A DNA stretch of 64,000 nucleotides from Actinacidiphila rubida (GTDB taxonomy: Bacteria > Actinomycetota > Actinomycetes > Streptomycetales > Streptomycetaceae). Position 1 is the stretch's first letter. Every line of letters starts with the position of its first letter. Shown piece by piece: positions 51,870-60,301 of the stretch. Both the position numbers and the translations under genes were made by a program. A model generated the notes under the pieces. It saw only the letters and a program-made list of their open reading frames with translations, did no database searches and was not told where the DNA came from. Where the stretch lies: assembly GCF_900110255.1 (NCBI RefSeq), contig NZ_FODD01000038.1:21130-85129 (forward strand), written 5' to 3'.

Positions 51870-52601
51870 GTGGCGAGCGGGTGGGCGGTCGAACTGCTGC
51901 TGGGATGCATCGTCACGGCGGGCGCGTCGGTCCAGTTCCTGACGGGAATGGGGTTCGCCCTCGTCGCGGTGCCCGCGCTGGTGCTGGTGCTGGGCCCGGG
52001 GGACGGCGTCGGTCTCGCCAACTGCGCGTCCGGCGCGATCTGCCTGGCCGGCCTGGCCGGAGGCTGGCGGCAGGTGCGGCTGGGGGCGATGCTCCCGCTG
52101 ATCTGCGCGGCCGCCTGCACGGTTCCGGCCGGCACCTGGGTGGCGTCGCGACTGCCCGCACCCGTACTGCTCAGCTGCATGGGCGGCCTGGTCACGGTGC
52201 TGGTCCTGTTCCTCATCAGCGGCGGCAGGGTGGAGGCGCTGCGCGGGGTGCCCGGCGCGCTGACCGCGGGCGCCGCCGGCGGGTTCATGAACTCCTCCGC
52301 CGGGGTCGGCGGCCCGCCGATCTCGATGTACGCGGTCAACGCGGGCTGGACCGTGCGCGAGTTCGTGCCGAACGCCCAGTTCTACGGGATCACGGTGAAC
52401 GCGTTCTCGATCACCGCCAAGGGCCTGCCGCAGGTCGGCGGCGTGCTCTGGGAGCTGTCCGCGGTGGGGCTCGCGGTGGGCGGCGTGATCGGCAAGATCC
52501 TCGCGGCACGGGTCCCGGAGTCCGGGGCGAGGCGTCTGGTCCTGCTGCTCGCTCTGACCGGCGGGGTGACCACCCTGGCCAAGGGGCTGTGGGGGCTGTG
52601 A
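51870..52601 (+). CDS. TauE/SafE-family membrane transporter
   Basis: 243 aa with about 7-8 hydrophobic segments. Two related halves are visible: VTAGASVQFLTGMGFALVAVPAL near the N-terminus and AGAAGGFMNSSAGVGGPPISMY in the centre, the paired G-rich motifs of the family. Members export sulfite/sulfoacetate or other organic anions. GTG 51870 has GGGAGG upstream; longer readings lack a ribosome site. No sulfur-metabolism gene is adjacent, so the substrate is unknown. Confidence 0.85.
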   Translation: MASGWAVELLLGCIVTAGASVQFLTGMGFALVAVPALVLVLGPGDGVGLANCASGAICLAGLAGGWRQVRLGAMLPLICAAACTVPAGTWVASRLPAPVLLSCMGGLVTVLVLFLISGGRVEALRGVPGALTAGAAGGFMNSSAGVGGPPISMYAVNAGWTVREFVPNAQFYGITVNAFSITAKGLPQVGGVLWELSAVGLAVGGVIGKILAARVPESGARRLVLLLALTGGVTTLAKGLWGL

Positions 52602-52638
52602 CCGCGCGGCGGGGCGTTGCCCCGGCCATTTGGCTAGT

Positions 52639-52656
52639 GTTCTACTGAAACAGAAC
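52639..52656. promoter_or_regulatory. Operator dyad of the GntR-ABC operon
   Basis: GTTCT and AGAAC are separated by 8 nt, directly upstream of the GntR gene and next to TAGTGT, a weak -10-like element. This is typical of YtrA-type autoregulation. Confidence 0.5.
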
Positions 52657-52688
52657 AATCCGTCCCCGGGCCCGAGAGGAAGCACGGC

Positions 52689-53120
52689 GTGATCGACTTC
52701 CATGTCGACCGGTCCAGCAGCGTCCCCGCGTACGCGCAACTGGTCCGCCAGGTGCGGGAGGCGATGCGGCTGGGCGTGCTGCACCCCGGGGACCGGCTGC
52801 CCACCGTGCGCAGCGTCGTAGCCGCCTGCACCGTCAACCCCAGCACCGTGCTGAAGGCCTACCGGGAACTGGAGCTGTCGGGGCTGGTCGAGGCCCGGCA
52901 GGGCGCGGGCACCTTCGTCTCCGGATCGCTCGGCGAGGCCGACCCGCACGTCATGGCCCGGCTGCGCGGCGGCCTGGGCCGCTGGCTGGCGCAGGCCCGC
53001 GAGGCGGGGCTGGAGGACGAGGACGTGCAGGCGCTGCTCGCCTCCGTGATCGCCGAGGACGCCGCACGCGGCGCCGGAGCCGCCGGGGGCGGTGCGCGAG
53101 CGGGGGGCACCGCGGGGTGA
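52689..53120 (+). CDS. GntR-family (YtrA-type) transcriptional regulator
   Basis: 143 aa. The winged helix reads SVPAYAQLVRQVREAMRLGVLHPGDRLPTVRSVVAACTVNPSTVLKAYRELELSGLVEARQGAGTFV, the full GntR signature, followed by the short helical tail (about 60 aa) of the YtrA subfamily, which lacks a large ligand domain. GAGAGG precedes the GTG. The stop overlaps the start of the ABC ATPase, so the regulator and its target are coupled. Confidence 0.9.
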   Translation: MIDFHVDRSSSVPAYAQLVRQVREAMRLGVLHPGDRLPTVRSVVAACTVNPSTVLKAYRELELSGLVEARQGAGTFVSGSLGEADPHVMARLRGGLGRWLAQAREAGLEDEDVQALLASVIAEDAARGAGAAGGGARAGGTAG

Positions 53121-54052
53121 GCGGCGAGCGGATCGCCGTCGAGGCACGGGATGTGGGGCGGCGCTTCGGCAGGACGTGGGCCCTGCGCGACTGCACCTTC
53201 CGGCTCCCCGCCCAGCGCGTCGTCGCCGTGGTCGGTGCCAACGGGGCGGGCAAGTCCACGCTGATGAACATCGTCGGCGGCGTGCTGCCGGCCACCACGG
53301 GCTCGCTGCTGGTCGGCGGGCGGGAGACCGCGCCGGGGCGCCGCGGCGACGGCGACCCCGCCGCCCGGGTCGCGCTGGTCGCCCAGAGCAGGCCGCTGTA
53401 CCGGGACTTCAGCGCGGCCGACATGCTGCGGTTCGGCCGGCACACCAACCGGCTGTGGGACGACGGGCGGGCGCGCTCCTGGCTGGCCCGTTTCGGCGTC
53501 CCGCTCGACCGGCGCTGCGGCCGGCTCTCCGCGGGCCACCGCGCCCAGGTCTCCCTGGCCCTGGCGCTCGGGGCACGACCCGCCGTACTGGTGCTGGACG
53601 AGCCGCTGGCAAGCCTGGATCCGGTGGCCCGCGCCGAGGTGGCCGGCGAGCTGCTGGCGGAGGCGGCCGACAGCGGGATGACGGTGATGCTCTCCAGCCA
53701 CGTCGTCGCCGAGCTGTCCGGGGTCGGCGACCACCTGCTGATCCTGTCCGCGGGCCGGGCCGTCCTCAGTGGGGACGTCGACGTGCTGCTGGCCGGGCAC
53801 GTGCGCCTGACCGGCCCCCGCGCGCCACAGCCGCCCGGGCCGGGAACGGTCGTCCATGCCCGGCACACCGCGCGGCAGTCCACGTTCACCGTCCGCCTCC
53901 CGGGGACGGACCCCCACACGCCCCTGGTCGCGCCCGGCTGGGCGACCCGCCCGCTGACCCTCGAGGAACTCGTCGTCACGTACGTGCGGGCCCCGCACGT
54001 GCCCGGGCCCCACCGTCCGGACGAACGGCCCGGGGCACCGGAGCGGGTCTAG
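53117..54052 (+). CDS. ABC transporter ATP-binding protein (no adjacent permease)
   Basis: 311 aa. VGANGAGKST (Walker A), a somewhat divergent signature LSAGHRAQVSLALAL, VLVLDEPLASLDP (Walker B) and SSHVVAEL (H-loop) are present, followed by a ~95-residue C-terminal extension. YtrA-linked ATPases of this type normally pair with a membrane subunit encoded next door to export peptides or antibiotics. Here the next gene is on the other strand and is a regulator, so the membrane partner is missing or elsewhere. Confidence 0.85.
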   Translation: MSGERIAVEARDVGRRFGRTWALRDCTFRLPAQRVVAVVGANGAGKSTLMNIVGGVLPATTGSLLVGGRETAPGRRGDGDPAARVALVAQSRPLYRDFSAADMLRFGRHTNRLWDDGRARSWLARFGVPLDRRCGRLSAGHRAQVSLALALGARPAVLVLDEPLASLDPVARAEVAGELLAEAADSGMTVMLSSHVVAELSGVGDHLLILSAGRAVLSGDVDVLLAGHVRLTGPRAPQPPGPGTVVHARHTARQSTFTVRLPGTDPHTPLVAPGWATRPLTLEELVVTYVRAPHVPGPHRPDERPGAPERV

Positions 54053-54145
54053 CGGTCCTGTGCCGCCGTCCGGCCGCCCGGGTCCGGGGTGCCCGGTGGC
54101 TCCCGCCGCTCGCGGCCGTCCCGGGAACCGGCCGCCCCTCGGGGT

Positions 54146-55746
54146 TCAGGCGTCCGTCCCCTCCTCCCCCGGCCCGGGCGCATCGCGGGCGGCGGGAGAC
54201 GGCCGCGCGCCGGGCGCCGCGGTGGCGCTCTCCCGGGCCTGCAGGGCGAGCCAGAGGTCCGTGCGGTCCTCGATGCGGTCCATGCGGCGGCCGGTGAGCC
54301 GGGCGATGCGCTGGATCCTGCTCTGCACGGTGTGCCGGTGCACCCCGAGCAGCTTGGCGGTCTCCGCCCAGGCGCCGTTCGTCTCCAGCCAGACCCTGAG
54401 GGTCTCGCCGAGACCGGCCGCCGGGTCCTGCGCGTCCAGGGGCGCCAGCACGGTGTCGGCGAACGCCGACAGCAGCGCGGGGCTGCCGAGCCGGAGCAGC
54501 AGCCGGACCGAGCCGGCCTCCGCGGTCGTCACCGGGCGGCCGAGTTCCCTGCTGGTGGGCAGCAGCGTGTGCGCCTGGCGCAGGGACAGCGCCGCGTGCT
54601 GCGGTGCGACCGCCGGCCCGATGCCGGCGGGGCGGCCGGGCGCGAACCGCCGCAGGATCTCCTCGACGTCCACCCCGTCGCCGACGACGAGTTCGACGCA
54701 TCCGCCCGCGACCCGGGCCAGTCCGCCGGGCGCGGCCATCGCCAGGTCGGCGGCGAGCTCGTCGGGCTGCGCTTCCGCGTCGACCGCCAGCACCCTGATC
54801 GCGGCGCTGCGCACCCCGGCCGCCGCGAGCAGCGACCGGGCCCGGTCGGGCGCGAGTTCCGGCGCGAACAGCCGGGCGAGGAGGTGGGCGCGGCGGCGCC
54901 GCTGGGGCTCGTCGGCCAGGTGCCGGCGTCCAGCTCGACGGACAGCAGCGACACCAGCACGCTGCCGAGCAGCCGGGACTCGGCGTTGCCGGCGCCCAGC
55001 AGCAGCACGAACCCGCGCAGCCGGTTCGCGCCGAGCGGCTGCACCTGCACGCGGCCGGACGACAGGTCGCCGTCGGCGCTGCCGCGCAGCCCGCGCAGCG
55101 CCACCGCGTCGAGGATGCCGGCGGCCTCGGTGATCGCGGCCGCGCCGTCGGTGCCGGCGGCGCCGAGCAGCCGGCCGAGAGCGTCGCACACCACGACGGC
55201 GGTGCCGGTGGCCTGCTGCCAGGCGCGCAGCAGGGCGTCGAGGCCGTCGCCGGAGGCGGTGGCCGCGGTCAGCCGGCGCTGGGTGCGCAACGTCCGTTCC
55301 AGCAGACGCCGTTCCTCGGCGGCCCGGGCGCCGAACACCGCCTTGGTGACGGCCACGAACGGGGTCCGCTCGGGGGCGGTGAGCAGCGGCAGCCCGAGGT
55401 CGTCCGCGGCCCGGGCGAGCGCCGGCGGCACGTCCTGCAGCGGCAGCGGGCGCCCGAGTCCGAGGATGAGGGCGGCGGCTCCCCCGCCCGCGACGTCCGC
55501 CGCGTACTGCGCCCACGCGTCCGGGGCGTCCCGCGCGTCCTGGGTGTCCCGCGTGCCCGGCCTGTCGTGCTCGGCGAGCAGCAGGCCCGTCGTCATGACG
55601 ACTTCGGCGCCCTCCAGCCACGCCGCCGGCCGCAGCATCTCCGACGCGTGCGCCGCCTCCACGACGTTGCCGAGCCCGTCCCGCCCGGCCGCCAGCTCCA
55701 GCCGCAGCGACGGGATCGCGAGGAGATCGCGCACGGTGAGAGGCAT
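54146..55746 (-). pseudogene. PucR-family regulator with internal frameshift
   Basis: The N-terminal two-thirds read MPLTVRDLLAIPSLRLELAAG (PucR domain) and a GGDEF-like middle part; the C-terminal third, in another frame, reads GETLRVWLETNGAWAETAKLLGVHRHTVQSRIQRIARLTGR, the PucR C-terminal helix-turn-helix. Reading switches near 54919-54927, where one base appears to be missing after LLSVELDA; the joined protein would be about 533 aa, normal for PucR. It is either a recent pseudogene or a sequencing error. GGTGGAG lies upstream of ATG 55746. It is divergent from a hypothetical gene. Confidence 0.75.
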
Positions 55747-55862
55747 GCGCGCATGCTCCACCAATATCCCGGCGGTGTCGACGCGGTGACATCGGGACGA
55801 ACGCCGCCCATCCCCTCGGATGGACCCTGCCCGCCGCGCACCACTGCGGGTACCGTGAACGG

Positions 55863-56705
55863 ATGCCGCCCTCCGAGGACCTGGTGCGGGTCAGCCTGAT
55901 CGACGCCGAGACCGGCGAGGTGTTCGCCCGGACCGAACTCGCGGCCGGGCAGCTGCCGGAGTCCTTCGCGCCGGCCACCCGGCTGGACCTGGACGGGGAC
56001 AAGTGGGACGTCGTCCTGGCCGAACCGGCCACCGCCGCCGAGTACACCGCGTCCGGCAGTCTCGAACTGATCGTGCGCCGGATCAGGTTCGTCGATCCGC
56101 TGGAGATCAAGTACACGCTTCCGACGTTCTACGACCCCCTGCCGCCGACCGATCCGGCGGCCGGCGCGCACCGGGACGACCTGGTGATCCACGAGGACGA
56201 CTGGCGGCAGATCGAGCTGGTCTCCGCGGACGTGCTCGCCGAGGCCGAGGCCGAACTGGCGGCGGTCGCGGAGATCCGCCGGCACCACTCGCGGGTCGTC
56301 GCCGACGGGGCCGCGTCGATGCGGGTGTTCGAGCGGATAAGAGTCCGGCAGGGGCCCGTCACCCCGCTGCCCGGCGGCCTGCCGCTGCGGCGGCTGCTGT
56401 CGCTGCTGCCGCCGCCCGACAGGCCGTACCGGGGGGTGCGGTGCCGGGACGCCCGGGAGCGGCTGGCCGGCTCGTTCGCCGTCGGCTTCGGGCATCTCGC
56501 CCTGTACGGGCGGGCGGACGGCGACCGGGCCGCGGAGCTGTGCCTCGCCCGCACCCCGCACGCGGGCCTGCCGCCCGCCGCCGCCGGGGAGTTGGCCGAC
56601 GGCCTGGTCCGGGTGCTGCGCGCCTTCGACCTGCGGCTCGTCGACTGGTGCCAGGCCCGGCTCCTGGACGCCTCGGGCCTGCCCGCCTGGCTGTACGCGT
56701 CCTGA
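55863..56705 (+). CDS. Conserved hypothetical protein
   Basis: 280 aa. I do not recognise a family. It begins with a beta-rich part (VRVSLIDAETGEVFARTEL, RLDLDGDKWDVVLAEP), has an acidic helical centre (DDLVIHEDDWRQIELVSADVLAEAEAELAAVAEI) and ends with an amphipathic part (DLRLVDWCQARLLDASGLPAWL). There is no signal peptide or membrane segment. It is divergent from the PucR gene (116 nt apart) and convergent with the sugar permease gene, with only 7 nt between the stops. Confidence 0.65.
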   Translation: MPPSEDLVRVSLIDAETGEVFARTELAAGQLPESFAPATRLDLDGDKWDVVLAEPATAAEYTASGSLELIVRRIRFVDPLEIKYTLPTFYDPLPPTDPAAGAHRDDLVIHEDDWRQIELVSADVLAEAEAELAAVAEIRRHHSRVVADGAASMRVFERIRVRQGPVTPLPGGLPLRRLLSLLPPPDRPYRGVRCRDARERLAGSFAVGFGHLALYGRADGDRAAELCLARTPHAGLPPAAAGELADGLVRVLRAFDLRLVDWCQARLLDASGLPAWLYAS

Positions 56706-56712
56706 GCGTGCC

Positions 56713-57588
56713 TCAGCCCTTGACCGCGCCGGCGGTCAGCCCGGCCGCGAGGTGGCGCTGCACGATCATGAAGAAGATGACCACGGGCGTGGAGACGATC
56801 ACCGAACCGGCCATCAGCGCCCCGTAGTCGGTGCCCTCGCTGGTGACGAAGTGCGTGAGCCACAGCGGCACGGTGTACTTGTCGGGACTGGCCAGGATGA
56901 AGTACGCGAACAGGTACTCGTTCCAGGCGAGGATCATGGCGTAGACCGAGGTGGCGATGAGGCCGGGCAGGGTCAGCGGCAGGATGATCCGGCGGAACGC
57001 GCCCATCCTGGTGCAGCCGTCGGTCATCGCGGCCTCCTCCAGGTCCTTGGGGACGGAGGCGACGAAGCCGCGCAGGGTCCACACCGCGAAGGGCAGGATG
57101 AACGCCAGGTAGGTGACGACGAGTCCGGGCACGGAGTCGGACAGGCCCACGTCGCTGAGCGTCAGGAAGATCGGCACCACCAGCGCCACGTGCGGGACCA
57201 TCTGCACGAGCATCACCGCGGCCAGGTAGGTGCCGCGGCCGCGGAACCGGAAGCGGGCGATGGCCAGGGCCGACGCGAACGCGACGAGCACCGCCACCGG
57301 GACGGTGATGCCGGTGACGAGCGCGCTGTTGCGCACCGCGTCCCAGAACAACGGGTCGTCGACCACCTTGCGGAAGTGGATGAGCGAGGGGGTGTGCGGC
57401 CACAGTTGCGGCGGGTCGGCCTCCATCGCGGGGGTGGACTTGAAGGCGGTGGTGGCCATCCAGTACACGGGGAAGATCCAGACGGCGATCACGAGCACGC
57501 CGAGGGCCGTCCAGACCGCCCTGGCGGCGGGCCTCGCGCCGGTGGCCGGCCGCTCCCGGCGGCGGGACCTGGCGGGTGCGGGCATCAC
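56713..57588 (-). CDS. Carbohydrate ABC transporter permease, MalG-like
   Basis: 291 aa with six membrane segments, the first at about 28-50. The EAA loop that contacts the ATPase is LEEAAMTDGCTRMGAFRRIILPLTLPG. It forms a heterodimer with the preceding MalF-like subunit. The GTG overlaps the TGA of that gene (GTGA); an ATG one codon later is an alternative. No ATPase gene is adjacent, as usual in Streptomyces, where the shared MsiK ATPase serves many sugar importers. Confidence 0.9.
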   Translation of the reverse strand: MMPAPARSRRRERPATGARPAARAVWTALGVLVIAVWIFPVYWMATTAFKSTPAMEADPPQLWPHTPSLIHFRKVVDDPLFWDAVRNSALVTGITVPVAVLVAFASALAIARFRFRGRGTYLAAVMLVQMVPHVALVVPIFLTLSDVGLSDSVPGLVVTYLAFILPFAVWTLRGFVASVPKDLEEAAMTDGCTRMGAFRRIILPLTLPGLIATSVYAMILAWNEYLFAYFILASPDKYTVPLWLTHFVTSEGTDYGALMAGSVIVSTPVVIFFMIVQRHLAAGLTAGAVKG

Positions 57589-58523
57589 GACAGCTCTCCG
57601 ATCTTGGCGATCTGCCGCAGGTAGACCACCATCACACCGAGCAGCGCGACGACCGTGAGGACCGCGGTCGCCGAGGCGAGCCCGTAGTCGTGGCCGGCGT
57701 ACGCCTTCACGTAGGCGTAGATGCCCAGCGTGTAGTAGTCCGACGAGGGCGCGCCGTTGCGCAGGATCCATATCTGGTTGAAGACCTGGAAGTCCCAGAT
57801 CACCGACAGCGTGGTGAGCATCGCCAGCAGGGACCGGAGCACCGGCAGGGTGATGTGCCGGAACACGCCCCACGGACCGGCGCCGTCCATGCGGGCCGCC
57901 TCGACCAGCTCCGACGGTATCTGCATCAGGCCCGCGTACAGGGTGATGGCGATCAGCGGCACCGCGCCCCACACGACCACGGCGGTGGCCACCGCGAGGC
58001 CCTGGGTGGCGTCGGTGTACCAGTTGTGCGGCTGGATGCCCAGCGCCCAGTTCGCGACGCCCGAGTTGTACTCGGTGATCCAGTGGAACACCTCGGTGGA
58101 GATGAAGGTCGGCACCGACCAGGCCATCACCAGGGCGAAGGTCATGCCGCGCCGGCACCACGCGGGCACCTGCCGCATCAGCAGCGCGATGCCCAGGCCG
58201 AGGCCCATGGACAGCCCGACCATGGCGACGGTGAGCACCACCGTGCGCAGCAGGACCGTCCAGAACGCCGAATCGCCCAGCAGCTTGGTGTAGTTGTCGA
58301 GGCCGACGAACGTCGGGGCCGACGAGGCGCTGAAGATCTGTGCGACGCCCCACTTCTGGGTGGACAGGATCACCACCTTCACCAGCGGGTACGCCAGCAC
58401 GCCGAGCAGGACGACGAGGGACGGCGCGATCAGCACGTACGGGGTGCGGTCGGCGCGCCGGCGGGCCGGCGCCGGGGGTTCCGCGGTGGTCGCGGACCTC
58501 CGTGAGGGAGCCAGGGACGTCAT
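57585..58523 (-). CDS. Carbohydrate ABC transporter permease, MalF-like
   Basis: 312 aa with six membrane segments and the EAA loop LVEAARMDGAGPWGVFRHITLPVL. The N-terminus has a short Arg/Pro-rich cytosolic part before the first helix (YVLIAPSLVVLLGVLAYPL). It lies second in the importer operon; a 16-nt palindrome in the 89-nt gap after the binding-protein gene probably lowers permease expression relative to the binding protein. Confidence 0.9.
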   Translation of the reverse strand: MTSLAPSRRSATTAEPPAPARRRADRTPYVLIAPSLVVLLGVLAYPLVKVVILSTQKWGVAQIFSASSAPTFVGLDNYTKLLGDSAFWTVLLRTVVLTVAMVGLSMGLGLGIALLMRQVPAWCRRGMTFALVMAWSVPTFISTEVFHWITEYNSGVANWALGIQPHNWYTDATQGLAVATAVVVWGAVPLIAITLYAGLMQIPSELVEAARMDGAGPWGVFRHITLPVLRSLLAMLTTLSVIWDFQVFNQIWILRNGAPSSDYYTLGIYAYVKAYAGHDYGLASATAVLTVVALLGVMVVYLRQIAKIGELS

Positions 58524-58552
58524 GGTGGCGGTTCCATCCGTGCGGGGGCCGC

Positions 58553-58568
58553 GGGCCGGCGCCGGCCC
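58553..58568 (-). terminator. Attenuating hairpin between binding-protein and permease genes
   Basis: GGGCCGGCGCCGGCCC is a perfect 16-nt palindrome between the two genes of one operon. Such partial terminators or mRNA-stabilising stems commonly adjust binding-protein to permease ratio. Confidence 0.45.
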
Positions 58569-58612
58569 GGCACTGCTCGGGCGGACGGCGCCGGACCGCG
58601 GACGGGCGGTCG

Positions 58613-59917
58613 TCAGGAGGCGTTGAGGGTGTCCTCCATCTTCTTCCCGTACGTGGCGGTGGCGTCCTCGACGCTCATCTTCCCGGTGGCGATGTCCGCG
58701 AGCATCTGCTTGATCGTCAGGTCCTTCTCGACCTGCGCCCAGTTCTTCGCCGCCGGGACGTTCCAGCTCTGCTCCAGGCCGACGAAGTAGCCGGCGCGCT
58801 CCGGGTCGTCGGACGTCAGGTCCAGGGTGTTGGCGAGGAAGCCGCCGGCCAGGAACTCCTTCTCACGCTCCGTGGAGGTGAAGTCCTTGATCCACTCCTC
58901 GCCCCACGTCTGCTCCTTGCTCTTGGCCGTCACCGCGAGGACCGAACCGCCCATGTACGGAGGCGCGTACGAGCCCTCCTTGGTGGGGCTGGGCATCGGG
59001 AACGAGCCGACCTTGCCCTTGAGCTTCGGGTCGCCCTTGTCGGCGCTGTAGACCTGCACCAGCTGGCCGTTGGTGGAGAAGCTCATCGCGGCTTTGCCGG
59101 CCACCAGTGCGGGGACGGCGCCGAGGTCGTCGCCGGTACGGTCACCGCGCATGCCCGCGTCGATCAGCGCCTTCCAGTTCTTCAGGCCCTGGACCGCGGC
59201 CGGTGAGGCGAGGTCCGACTTCCACTTTCCGTCGGAGCCCTGGGTGGCGATCTGGCCGCCGTTGTCGTAGACGAACGGCAGGGCGCCGTACGGGTGCTGG
59301 CCGGGCATGAAGAAGCCGGAGAAGCCCTTGTCGCTCTTGTGCTTGTCCATCAGCTTCTGCACATCGGCCAGCAGCTCCTTCCACGTCTTGGGCGGCTGGG
59401 CGATGCCCGCGGCCTGGAACAGGTCCTTGCGGTACACCACCGCGCGGGTTCCGCCGTAGTACGGGACGCAGAACAGCTTGCCGTCGTTGGTGCAGGCGTC
59501 GACGAGGCCCTTCTGCCACTTGTCGCTGCCGTCGAACATGGACTTCTTCGCCGTCAGGTCGACGAACGCGCCGGCCTGCACGTACTGCGCGGTCTCGGAG
59601 TTGCCGAGCTCGATGACGTCGGGGACCTTGTTCGCCTGCGCCGACGCGTCGAACTTGGTGAGGTGGTCCGCCCACGCCTGGTACTGCACGGACACCTTCA
59701 CCTTGGGGTACTTCTGGTTGAAGGCGGCGGTCGCGGCGGCCACCGACTTCGGCCACAGGGACTGGGCGTCCACCTGGAGCCACACCGTCAGCGTGCCCGA
59801 GGCGGACGCGCCCTGGTCCTTCTGTCCGGAACCGCCGCTGCCGCCGGAGTCGCAGGCGGCGGCACCGGCGAGCAGCAGGGCGGCCAGGGCGGCGGTGGTA
59901 CGGAGTTGGCGTCGCAT
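58613..59917 (-). CDS. Sugar ABC transporter substrate-binding lipoprotein
   Basis: 434 aa. The signal ends in a lipobox (LLLAGAAAC), followed by a Gly/Ser-rich tether and the family-1 solute-binding fold: TLTVWLQVDAQS, DVIELGNSETAQYVQAGAFVDLT, VPYYGGTRAVVYRKDLFQAAG, FMPGQHPYGALPFVY, MGGSVLAVTAKS. The order matches binding proteins for oligosaccharides; the actual sugar is unknown. It is the first gene of the importer operon; an operator-like dyad lies at 60056-60072 beside a TTGACC -35 candidate. Confidence 0.9.
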   Translation of the reverse strand: MRRQLRTTAALAALLLAGAAACDSGGSGGSGQKDQGASASGTLTVWLQVDAQSLWPKSVAAATAAFNQKYPKVKVSVQYQAWADHLTKFDASAQANKVPDVIELGNSETAQYVQAGAFVDLTAKKSMFDGSDKWQKGLVDACTNDGKLFCVPYYGGTRAVVYRKDLFQAAGIAQPPKTWKELLADVQKLMDKHKSDKGFSGFFMPGQHPYGALPFVYDNGGQIATQGSDGKWKSDLASPAAVQGLKNWKALIDAGMRGDRTGDDLGAVPALVAGKAAMSFSTNGQLVQVYSADKGDPKLKGKVGSFPMPSPTKEGSYAPPYMGGSVLAVTAKSKEQTWGEEWIKDFTSTEREKEFLAGGFLANTLDLTSDDPERAGYFVGLEQSWNVPAAKNWAQVEKDLTIKQMLADIATGKMSVEDATATYGKKMEDTLNAS

Positions 59918-60055
59918 GGGCGGGTACCTGCTCTCTGTCCTGGGCGTGGCCGTGAGCCGTGCCGTAGGGGTGCGATGCGGTCCGCGGCGGTTCTCCCCCG
60001 GGAGCGGTCGCAGGCTGACAGCCGGCCAGTGGTGGCGGCAATCACGCAGGTCAAA

Positions 60056-60072
60056 GTTCACTGACGCTGAAC
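60056..60072. promoter_or_regulatory. Dyad near the sugar-importer promoter
   Basis: GTTCACTGACGCTGAAC has 5-nt arms (GTTCA/TGAAC) around 7 nt. On the minus strand it sits beside TTTGACC, a -35 candidate for the binding-protein gene. The remainder of the 379-bp gap to 60297 holds the long 5' leader and the small ORF below. Confidence 0.4.
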
Positions 60073-60196
60073 ACGCCGCCGTAGCACGGCCGGTGGGCCC
60101 CGGCCGCGTCCACTGCCGGTGAACTCCGGCCGTCCCGATGGCTTTCGCCCGCCCGCCGCTCCTACTGTTCGGGCACGCCGACGGGTTCGGAGGGCC

Positions 60197-60301
60197 GTGG
60201 TGGTGACAGTGCTGGGCGTGAGCAGCGGGACCCCGCGCGGCGCGGCCTTCCGCCGGCAGCCGCACGGCGACGTCCGGCCGGGACCGGGGAAGCCGCGGTG
60301 A
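60197..60301 (+). CDS. 34-codon ORF coupled to C39-like gene (weak)
   Basis: GTG with GGAGGG upstream; peptide begins MVVTVLGVSSGTPRGAAFRR, and its TGA overlaps the GTG of the C39-like gene. It could be a leader giving translational coupling. No family recognised. Confidence 0.3.
   Translation: MVVTVLGVSSGTPRGAAFRRQPHGDVRPGPGKPR

Noticed and set aside
60197..60301. NADPH-dependent FMN reductase start (VLGVSSGTPRG)
   Set aside because: Only a short resemblance to the family's N-terminal motif; the frame ends after 34 codons, so no reductase can be called.
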